Shown here: positions 38,128 to 50,100 of the stretch, one piece after another
How positions within the stretch are numbered: the first letter of the stretch is position 1
Layout of the letters: each line of letters starts with the position of its first letter
Assembly: GCA_002633005.1 (NCBI GenBank)
Contig: NMRA01000068.1
Location: forward strand, 232,710-292,709
Origin: Phoronis australis
Lineage: Eukaryota > Phoronida > Phoronidae
Length of the DNA stretch: 60,000 nucleotides
Direction of reading: 5' to 3'
Program-made: the position numbers and the translations under genes
The notes under the pieces: generated by a model
Database searches by the model: none
What the model saw: only the letters and a program-made list of their open reading frames with translations
Told to the model about the DNA's origin: nothing

Positions 38128-41100
38128 ATGAATGCTAGACTGTTCTTTAAAGAACTTGGGGCATTCTGGAAAACTATAATCTTGATTGGAACACCCCTCG
38201 TTTTTATGCCATGGCCTATCGTTTCGCCGATACGGGTAAGTTTTATGTCATGCTACAGGTTGTCATAATAGTTAAAACCCACTCTAGATGAGCGCCACAT
38301 ACGTATTTATCATAAAAATGCATGTATTTTGGAATAGATTGCTTTGATATTTTTAAAATATCTGACAAAAAGTCGCAAGCTACTCTCACGTATGATGTTT
38401 TTGAAAACGTATGGGCTTGGCTTTGCGCAGGTTTTGTGGATTTTTAAATGATCTCAACTTTAACAAATCCAAAGCTATATCTATATGAAGTGCACCTCCC
38501 GTTGTCTAACTTGAATCCCGAGAGACCACGAAGATAGAGAACTTACTGAGGGCTTAGAACGTACTATACACCTATTTAGAGTTCTGTGCTCTGAGTTACC
38601 GGTCACTGTGCTGACGGAGATTGTGCATGCAATAAGAGAGAGAACGTAAACAGGGGAAAATTCACCGTTGATCAACTTATGCTCCCCCGTGTTCATGCAA
38701 CCTCAGCGATCCTGCTGGCGCAAACCACGTCTGCATGGATGACTTTAGGCAAGCGAGGCCTCATCAACAGTGGCACGATATAGGGTAACGTGCAAACGCG
38801 TATTCTAAAATGTGCGTTGTAATCGACACATTTCGTTTCTCGACGGAAACCCGCCGAAACTTCCTGATCGCAGCTTGGCACCTCACCCCACGATCACCTG
38901 CACACGAGTTCACGAGAAACAAGTTACTACATGCGCACCCCCTCTGGGCTCGAACGAGCCACCCCCACCCCTCCCCTTTGGCAAAGTGGGCAAAACGTCG
39001 GCCTCAGATAGACAAAAATTCAGAAAGAAGGAAAAAAGTAGAAAAGGAGACCAAAGTCCACTAAAAAGTCAGGAACAACTAAAATTCGGCGAGCTGCACA
39101 ATTCATAGCGCTGAACGTACAATTGAATCTTAGTTAAAGGTCCACATTCTAAAAAAAATTGGAGTCCCCACATGTTTAGGCTGGGTGCGCGCATGTAGTA
39201 CTACATTTATTTCGCTAAGTTGTGTCAATCAAAAGTTACGTTTTGACGGAAGGACGATTTATAACATTGCTCAATTCAGTCGATATGCTACACACCGTAA
39301 ATATAGTCGCATAGTTAGACACATGCACACATGTCTGAAATAATGTATTTTCCCATAAATGATTACCCATATATAGGCCCATGTGCTCAACTTATTTGCT
39401 TGTAGACGTTTGTATATATATATAATGAGCTATCTCATTGGTATAGGCACACGCATTGTCTCCGACAAAACCGCGCACAATCTTGCCTGTGCAAAAATTT
39501 TTATACGCAACTTTAGTTGACCACCCTTCCTAGATTATAACACAGATTGGATGTTCTGAAGTTCGACACACTTTAGAGTTTTTAAAAATAACTAGCTGGT
39601 AAACAGGTACAGTGGTTGTTTTAACTGTTCAGTTCAGCGACATGAACGTAAATTTGAGTTTAATGTTTACATATCTGCAAAGGACGAGTACATGATTTAC
39701 TGAACAAGACAAATGGGTTGTCGTCATGTCAACACATTTATGTTTTGACTTTTAGCCTTTCGGTATATCGACCCTTCGTTGAATACGTCATTTCCAAAGT
39801 GAACTACTCAAACTAGCTGCTTTGCGTGTCCGATGGCGTCACCCAAGCGAATGATTTACGAACTACTATCAACAATGAGTATTCACGGTTGGCCAACCCC
39901 AATATAATTGACGATTTTCCGTTGTTTCCAAACCTTTCTGTATGTATCTCGTACTGGTGATAAAAAAACAAGTCCTATCGCAGAAATGGTATTTTTGACC
40001 GATTTTACAACAGTAAACGGCCTAATTTCGTTTTCGTTCTCAGTGCTAACAAACAACGAAATGCAGCTCTACAAGACATTTCAATAGAGCTAAAAATAAT
40101 TAATCAAATATTGTTATCTAGATCGTTTTAGGTGTACTTTCACCCAGACAGTTCACCAAAGGCCGGAAAAGAAAGTGAACAGTGCGCAACTTGATTTTGT
40201 TTGAAAGAATAAACATATGTTGACGAAATGTTGCAGTGATTATTGTCTTTGTTAACCGCGCGAAGCAGCAATCCTCCAATGTTAAAACGCCGCTAAAATG
40301 AATCTCGAACTAGCGCCACGGGAGCTGTGATGTCGATATGAGGGGCTCTAAAATGCGTTAGCGTTTCTTGCGAAGTGGTTTAATCAATGTTGTCACATGT
40401 ATTTCTTTTTTTTCAGGAAGTGAAAACGGCGTATGTTTTAATCATCATGCTCGTGTATTGGGTAACAGAAGTCATTCCCATCGCTGTGACGTCTTTACTG
40501 CCTGTCATTCTATTCCCACTGTTAGGCGTTTTGAAATCGTCCGAAGTCTGTCCAAATTATATGAGAGTGAGTCCTCCTAACGGTGCTATTGTCTGATTAA
40601 CTCTTGAATTGTTCTATTTGAGTGCACTTGCTATCTTCTCATGCTCCGTCAACAGAAACCCGTTTAGGTATCACTCACCAAGTGCCGCTACTATTTAAAG
40701 CACGAGGCCTAATAAGAGAGTCCACAGGCAGCGCCACTCTTTGGGTAAACTGTTGTTGAGTATTCTTGCCTAGTAAATTCTTGTACTATTTTTCAAAATG
40801 GATGGTTTTTGGTAAATCGTATTGAGCATTAAGCAAGAGAATAATCCAAATCGTAAAAAATTGGTTCAACCATTCAAAGTTATCGTTGTTTATTTATTGT
40901 TTATTATGAAAACTGTCCATTCTATTTGGAAACACATTCACTGCCTATAATTACCTACGTACACAAAGATGCTCAAAATGTATTCATATGGACAGGTCGG
41001 TAGTACGAAAAATATCGTCAGATGAAGTTTATTACAAGATGAGAGTATGCCCGATTTTTTGCAAATCATGTTTTGTAAGTTGTATACATTCGTTTCCAAC

Positions 41101-44100
41101 AAGTGTTGCTTCCGTAAAAAAGAGCAAAATATTTTCTAAAGCAATTGCGTCAATCTTATATTGGCGCTCTATTTTTTCTAACAGTGGTTCACCAGCCTTT
41201 GTTTACGTTGTATTTCTCGCAGGATACAATAATGTTGTTTGTTGGTGGTTTGATGGTAGCTGTGGCCATTGAGAAATCCAATCTTCACAAGCGTATTGCC
41301 ATTCGAACATTGCTGATTGTCGGAACAAAGCCTAGATGGTACGTTAAAGATATCCAATAGGCAAGTGAAACAAACAGACTGAGATTGTCGAGGCAGTGAA
41401 TAACAGCACACCTCATACTCCGGATTTGTTCATAGTTTTGTTTTATTTGCTAAAAGACAAATCAAATATTTCAGTTTAGTTATCGATTTAGTATTGAGCA
41501 CGTGACTTTCTACTCATATTTCTACACCGTGTTACGCCAAGCACAACTGGGTTAAGCAAATGCTTCGAAAGTAAACCAAACATTCATTAGTGACATTTGT
41601 AATTTTATCTGACAAAGAGCAAAACTGGTTCCTAACTGACAATGAGAGAATTTCGTCAACATGTGTAAGCGTATATTGGAATTTGTCTCTTACATTTGTT
41701 CCATGCACCCTGTACGTTACACAGTATATATTACACAGTACATTACAAAAAGCACTGTCCTTAAAATGCAAATATAATGGGGGTCTGCGGAGTAAAGGGC
41801 CGAGATATTATATGTGATTTCGATAGTATTTCAAATATGTATGCAGCGTTCTGTCCTTTGATTTTAAAAATCAATGGTTCATGTCACAAATGCAAGAACC
41901 ATTATGACTCCTTATTGAATTTAAATAAGACAGCATGTATGCTGCCTACGCGAAATCCTACAATATCTGCCCAGGTGGCCAGTACCCCCACGGCACATGA
42001 AAAGCAACTACGTCGTCCTTTTTTCTTAAACGTGAGCGCGCTATAATTATCACTCAGAAATGTCAGCTCTGAAATCAGGACTGTTCGTGGACTGAGTAGG
42101 CTCCGACTCAGTGCGGGAGGGTCGAGGTCCGTACGGCCTCAAACACGCAGAGTCTGCCTATATGGCGAGGTCTAATTCATTATATGCTTCGATTATGCCC
42201 TGAGTGTTGTATTCGTCTCTGTAATACTTGTCAAGCTCGCTCTTTAAGCCATCGTAACTTACAAAACCCCTATTATTCGCCATTGCATATATGCTGTCAA
42301 CTGATCCGATCAGTTGAACGTCTTCCACTGACGACATCACGTGGCGGGAAACCAAAAATCATTAATTATTCGATAACAGTTAAAATTTCTCCAGTATTTC
42401 CCAAAAATAAGTGTTTTTAGATAGATTTTATGTCATGAAATTATCATCGACGGTCTAAAACCTCATGAAGTACAAAGATCCATTGTAGGAACGCTTTATT
42501 TATTTCTGCAAATGTTGTTATTGGTTCACGACCCAATGGTTATAACTCTTGCGCTTTGAGTACCCTCAAAAGCCTCAAATTCCACTGTCGACGCTATTTA
42601 GAGCCGGTAAAGTGTGTTTTAGGGTGATTGAACTGGACACGTCTTTTCAAAGAGTGCTCCCCCAATCCCACTGGTGAATTGATCTATTATAAGCGTTTCC
42701 TTTGAGAATATAGCAAGCGCCAAACGGCGCAAGCGAAATCTGCAGCAAGCACTCATCATTTCGCCTCTCCAGCCAAAAATGAAGAGTCTGAGAATGTCGG
42801 TTGGTGAGTTAGGAGGCACTGTACAGTTAGACTGCAGCCACGGGAAATTTACATTGCCGAAAATAAATTGGGGCAGTTTTGAGATAGGGAATTGTATGAA
42901 GGTTCAGTGAATCTGTCTGTATTTGTGAACATGGTGAGAATGGGAAACGAGCACTTGGTCGGCTGTGGATGCACTCTTCTTCAAGATGGTGGCCCCCTGT
43001 TGCATTTGGGTATTGCCGAGTAGCGACTGATAAATCGACTGCGATTTTAGGTAACCTTCGAACAAGCTACAATTGCAAAAAATAGCTGTTTGACAGCACT
43101 CTTGGACCACAACTTTGGAATCTGTAGGAAATGTGCTTTCAGAATCTAATGTTGGCTTATGTGGCGCATAGGCAGGGAAGTGGTGGTTTTGGAGTGAAAT
43201 TTTTAAATTTTGTGGTTTTTTTACCTCTTTTCTTAGACTACCTTGGCTTTCAGTAGGAATGTAAAGGCCAAAAACACAAGACAAAATGAAGTTTCTGTCC
43301 TCTTCTGTAGAGCTTTTGGTGTAAAATGGCTCAAAGCTGTTTATTCTTTCCTTACGGTTTTCGACAGAGTGAAAAGGTGAAGAAAAGGTGACAAGTCCGT
43401 TGACGTGTGCTGCTAGGCAAAACTCTGTGAGAACGGGGTAGAGATCAGCCACGCTAGGCCCTCGCTCGGACCTCGTTAGAAAAGCAAGACTTCACGAGAT
43501 TACGCGAGATGTTGTCGTGTATTTTAAATGAGAAAATGTGATTTTGGCTAGATTATCTAGCCGAGAGATAGCTTCTTAACTCTTCGCTGTTCTGTGTTCT
43601 GTGCCTCCTTACCTCCAGCTGTGACTCAGCTTCCTGCTTGCCGCGTCACACAAATAAGAGTTTAATTCAAGCATGCCCTTGCCCACAATCATGATATTTT
43701 CAACGTTTTTAAGAAGGCACATTGATAGTAGGCGTACTTTTCTAATCTTTGGATTGCAGTTATTAAAGTTAACAGGAAATGTAACTCCGATAAAAACAGT
43801 ATCACACTTCGTGCATAGCAGCAAGAGTCGCATGTCATGTCTCATCACAACTAAATGTGTTTCTCCTTGTAAATGTTGTAAATTCTGCACACATTTATGC
43901 TTTAAATGCACATGTACGTTTTCATTACAACCTGTTTCGTTGTTATTATTATCTTGAACTTTATAGATTTTTATTCCAGTATACATAAAATGTGTTCGCC
44001 TTGTAGACTGCATTGTACTCTTACCGTCTTCACAAATCACTTCTTGTATTTTTCTTGAAGCTTGATGCTGGGGTTCATGATTTCAACTTGGTTTTTGTCC

Positions 44101-47100
44101 ATGTGGATCTCCAACACAGCCACTGCAGCTATGATGATCCCGATAGTTGAAGCCGTCTTGGCTCAACTGAAAATCTCAGACGAGGAGCTGGAAGAGGCCA
44201 ACAAAACAGGTAAAAGACTGAGAATCTATGACACTGGCTGCACTTAATTAAGGACCTTAGTATGACTTGGCCAAGTCTATAAACCGTCGATACTAAATCC
44301 AATAACTTTTATCCATGATCCTAACACAGCAGCCAAGGATAAAAGCTAGTTTTTCTAGTTACTTACAGGGGGCAACCACAATTTTGCGTGCCGAGCAGGA
44401 AAACACATGTCTTGTGGGTTTTGCGCTTGCTACAAAATTAATGAAATTCTGCAGTTGTCACATGAACGCACTCAAAATTGAACTTTGACAACATCAGTCG
44501 TTTTAACTTTGACAACATCAGTCGTTTTACAAAAACTGGAGTGTACTATGCTACCCTCTAACACAACGCTACCTATACTGAAATGTGGCCCTGTGAAAAC
44601 AAGATGAATGACACACGGAATTCTGTGTGTGCGCTGCGCATCAATGCGCATGCCTCGGTCGGAAGTATACCGATCACATCGCCAACACTTGCACACGCCT
44701 TTCCCTCTGTACTTGTTTGGGGTTAAGCCACTGGATCGGGGTTCCCTTGATTTTGTTTACTTCGATCATTGACGGTTTTAATAAAATGGAACTATTCAAG
44801 TCAAAGGCGGTCGCCATAATCGGTAACTGTAAATTAAAGGGGTTCCTCACATTTCAGCCAATGGGAATGGCTGAATGTTACTACGTCGGTTTCATTACTT
44901 TAACCAGTCCAATGAGAAGCCATGCTAAATAACAATGCCAATGCTACATTTCGTAGCACTGTGAAAAAGTGTAGAGCGTACGCACTCAAGACTCACACTA
45001 TTTGTTGATTCTAAACAGCTCCGCCTGGTGAAGGTGAAGTTAACGTGGCTTATGAAAAAGAAGATGGAGACGGTGTGACGACTTCAAATGTCACCATTCA
45101 GTATGCGCCTGGGTATGTTCCTATACAAAACATGGTTGTGATCAGTTACTAGCAAACTTAGATGCTTTAGTAGACTAGTCAGGTTCAAGCTGCAACGAAC
45201 AATTATTTTTTAGTTTTTAAACATAACTTTCTTGTCAGGCGAATAGAACCAGATTGAAATTCACTGATAACGATTTTTGTGTTACTTTCTAACTAAAACT
45301 GTGGGCCTGTTGAGTACTTGTATTTTTCAACATGTCGTTATCAAGCGGGCACCAAGAGATGGGGGGCAATTCGGCAAATTTGGCAAAAAGGTCCGCCTCA
45401 GAGAAACAAAAACTCCGAAAAAAAGTAGAAAACGAGACAAAAGTCCACTAAGAAGGCAGGAACTACCAAAACTTGAAGAATACATAACGTACCCTGTGAA
45501 TTTTAGTAAAAGGTCCACATTCTCAAAAATTCAAGCCCCCTGGATGCGCGCATAGTTATCACTTTTTTCACCAAATAAACTTTCATTAGTGTGGGCCTAC
45601 TGTTTTAACAGTAGGATAATCTAGTAATTTTAAAATGTTGTCTTTACTGCTATCGTAGGACTGATGATGATGCTACGGCAAATGAAAGGCATGAGAAAGC
45701 TCACAAGAAACTATGCAAGGCCATGTGTCTGTGTGTCTGTTACTCAGCAAGTGTCGGTGGCATTGCAACGCTAACAGGAACACCCCCAAACCTAGAATTC
45801 AGCGGTCAGGCAGAAATGTAAATATAACCTCACCAAACTTTGTTCAGCCATTAGGGAGATGTTACTTGTTGTGATAAGCTTATAGGCTTACCTTAGACTC
45901 CGCGTCTGTTATCTTATATAAGTTCTCCACTGTTCTCTCTAACCAGCCCTTTGCAGGTCCACCAACTGTCGTGAAACGCTGATGTCTGCCAATCGTGCTC
46001 CGTTGCCTCTATTACTTTCGACGAGGAGGTCTCACCCTACCAGATGCTCTTGTACGTGTCTGCTTAGTTTTTATCTCAAATGATGATCCCCGCGCAGCGC
46101 CCAGAGATGAACCCGCCCCTGTCCTTATTAATCTTCTTTACGATCCAACCCTTCGGCGCCTGGGGCTTGTTAACGTCGGCTATGTCGCCGAAAAGTAATT
46201 GCTGAATTGCAAGACGAGCTGCTACGACATGCAACCGCTTGTGGGTTGGTATTTTGTTTTGACTTCGCTTTTGCCTTTGCAAGGTTGAACACTTGCAGGA
46301 GTCGAAGCCAGGGTATCCCTTCTCGTGAGCTATGAACTTCACGAAATCAATTTACTAATACTAATGAGCAAATACTGGTCGACGATCGTCAGGAGGCTCT
46401 ATATCCTCGAGAAACTCCCTCAACATCAAAGTAACCACATATACAGCGAAAGATCGAAGAGCATGAATGGAAACCACGTCTTCCTTCATGTACGCTCGTG
46501 GTCGGTACATCATTGTATCCGAAGAAGGGGGTTCCTTCTTACAAGGTAAAACTTGTCGATTTCTACCCTGGTCCTCCCTACCCTAATACCATGCGGTAAC
46601 GCGGTTTTGATGCTTCAGATAACAACGATCGTTTTGGAGAGCTACAACGTGTACAGTCATTCCAACCATGAGCATCTTCTGCCATCGTCATCTGTCTCCT
46701 GGCGATCATTTGGTACTGCACACATTTGGAACAGGAGACGAATTTTCTCTACACATCAGAAATTGTTATCCTGCTGAACTTGTACCCCGTGCACTAACCT
46801 CACGCAGTCTGAATGTGATTATATTCCTAGTAGTTGTATTGGAAAAAGGAAAGAAAATAGGGTCTGGTCGCTTTCATTTATGAACCCGGACACTCTCAAT
46901 TTAAATGTGTTTAAAGGGTGTCGAATCCAATTTTCCCCTGAGAGATTCCCCGTGAACTAACCCCTTGCAGTCTGAATATTATCATATGTTGAGAAGTCAT
47001 GTTGGAAGAGAAGAAAGAAAAATTTAATAGAGTCGTCATTATTCATAAACTGGGATATTGTCAATTTAATTGTGTTTTAAAAACGTGCCGATTCCAATAA

Positions 47101-50100
47101 TTCAATATAAGTTTAGGGGTGCAAACCAGAACCAAATATGATTTTTTACCCTGAAGTGTACTAAATAGTGCTCTTTAGGTCTATATCTGTAGTATTGTGG
47201 GGGCTTTCAATAAGTGTTACCTTTCACGTCCAGAAAACTCTAGTCCTTTGCTGTGCTTGAACTTGAAATTCTACTTAATCTCAAGATTGCGTATGCGTGA
47301 ACTTGGAAAACAAGAGGAAGCTTGCAAGTGCACTCAAATAATCACGTTCATGTTGACAAAAATGCCCTGTAATGAAGCAAATTACATGTTGCTAAAATGA
47401 TGTTAACTTTTACCAACCTTTATTAGCTTTTTTCGTCTATTGACGATCTTATTCATCAAAGAATAGTTTATGAACAAATCCCAATTTCCTTCGAGTGTGT
47501 GACACAAGTTCCGGTAAAGGAGAAAATATGTGATTTTGGAGTCAATGATTACAAAAACTCTTTTCAATGAACAAAAAATTCACATGATTGCTGTAATGAA
47601 TATCTAATTCCAAGTTCACGCACTCGAAATCTTGAGATTAAAGGCGAAAGCAACCTTTTTTCATGTCACTTTTAGCAAAAATAAGGTTCGTTGATTATCC
47701 CAGACACATTTTTCACTTAATAACAGCTTTTCGTAATTTGGTTAATTTCTCGTTCTCTACTCCGGAAGTGACGTTTTGGGAGGCAAGAGTTTCGCGCCAA
47801 TTTCTTTTCATTATAGTCTGACTGTGAGAGCTGTCGAGTCAGTCATGTTCTACCTCGGTTGTGATAAGTTCGGTCGTCGTTTGCTTTTGTTTACAAGTCA
47901 GTCAACATGCCACGCTGTTGCTGTGTGCCGGGATATACTCATTATCGTCTCACACGCGCTTTGGGTACCTTGCGTCGCTTTCCGAAGGGTGACACACTTC
48001 GCCGTACTTGGCTAGCTCGTTCATGTGAAGAACGCAGCGCTACTCGTCCACGCAACGTACAAAGCAATGTAGGGTTACCCAGTGTGTGGCAAGCATTTTC
48101 TGCCGTCAGATTATGACAGATATGTACGCTGAATTGATGAAGGTCCTTGCGAAACAAAGCCTGAAGAAGGGTACCATACCGTCGCTCTTGATTCCCGGCA
48201 GTGCTCCGTCGCCAACACCCAGAAGTGCGTTTTTGAAGCGAGAAGCCTCGCGAGCTGTGGCCACTACATACAGTGACTGGAGGCACTTCATCTACTGTCA
48301 TCCGTGCCTCCGGACGTACCCCAATGCGTGCAATTCCGGGAGCTAGCAGTGATTCGCCCTGTGCTGTTGTCTCTAGCCCAGAGCCTGTAAGTAGACCTGC
48401 AGCGATGTTGAGTAGTGGGAGTGAATTAATACAGGCCCAGTTCGACACCCAGTGAAGAGGACAGTTCGTCATCCAATGAACAGATCGGTGAGCCTAAATT
48501 TGATAAGTTTATTGTGGACTTGTATTGGAGCTATTTGGAAGGTGCCAGGTGTGTGGCGAGGGAGTCACACGGCGGGATGTAAACAGTTTGCGTGCTCAGA
48601 TCACTCTTCAATGGGAGTGTGTCGCTGGACACTCGGGCAAGTGGGACAGTTCTTCCTCTTTAGATTTACCTTTTTTATGGGTCAACAAATCCATTGGAAA
48701 TGGTTTTGCTTGGCTGTGGTGACATCGTCTGCCATTTTCCAAGATGGCCGCCAAATCTACTTGAGTCACACAACTTCGCACGAACAGATTAGTGTGTCGT
48801 CTTGCTTCAAACGTCGCATCATAGGTTTTTTGGGTCGACTAATCCATTGAGACTCATTGCATTTGGCACTAATGATTACTTCCACCATTTCCAAGATGGC
48901 GGACAAAATGGCCGCCAGATTTGCAGATGATCATTATAACTAGAGAGTGGAATGCGATAGAGTAAACATTCAAAAAGGTTTACTTATCTTTCGTGGGTCA
49001 AAAAATCCATTGGAAAAGTTTTGCATGGCTGTGGTGACACCATCAGTCATTTTCCAAGATGACCTCCAAAACTATTTCGAATCGCACAACTTCGCCCAAA
49101 CAGATTAGTGCGTCTTGCTTCAAACATTGTATCATTGGTTTTCTGGGTCGACTAATCCATTTAGACTCATTGCATTTGGCTCTAATGATTACTTCCACCA
49201 TTTTCTAAGACGGCCACCAAATAGTTGCTTCGTGTAAGAACTTCAGATTCCAGAGACACGCCATATCCTGATTTTTTTAGGTCAGCATGTCCATTACAAT
49301 AATTTTTGTCTGGCCCTTTATGATTACGACTACCATTTTCAAGATGGTTTAACGAATAACTTATTTTGGTCAAAAACATCAGGTTTGCCTGGACTGAAGG
49401 ATCATTCTCCTCCTGAAAGAATGTGCTGTATTGAAAATAACTCTCTGCAATTAATTAAGTGACCTACTATCCACACTGTCTGTGTCACTTCCATTTAGTT
49501 GCTAGTGAATCTATACACAATCAACCAGTATTTAGACAACTAATCTCTGTCAACTGAGAATGAATTGCTGCAGCTAAAACCACGGCATTCTCCACATGCA
49601 ACCGAGTACAGCAATCCTAACCTATTGCAAGTACACCTCTTGGAACTGCAGTTGGTCTTACACGAGCATCTCACTACTTTCAGCAGGTTCTCTGGTGCTG
49701 CTGACTGGTCCGTCGTCGTGGGAATGAATTTTCCACCTGCCAGCATCCATTCCCAATACAGCGAGTCTAGACCACTGCCACGGAAACTTGACCGCCCTTG
49801 CTCTTGATAATAAGTCCCGGCATCATGGAATTTAGCTACTGAAGGAAGTTGGTGATAATGACTGTATTTGGACTGTGGCTAGTCTGGCATCTCATCCACA
49901 AACTGCCTGTATCGCAAGCCAACCAAATTTCCAGAGCCAGAGCCGCCATGAAGCACAAATACAACTCTTACCAGCTTCAAATATGTCTTGCTTCAGCTGC
50001 ATGTGTCTAGTGAATATTCTTACTAGAGTTTTTGCAGCATTCTCGATCACACAGTTTCTTGAATGGGAGAGCCTTTTCTAATACCGAACAGCTGCAATGT

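Noticed and set aside
38810-39108. Plus-strand frames of 84 and 98 codons
   Set aside because: They lie mostly inside the inverted-repeat element copy 2; composition follows the repeat.
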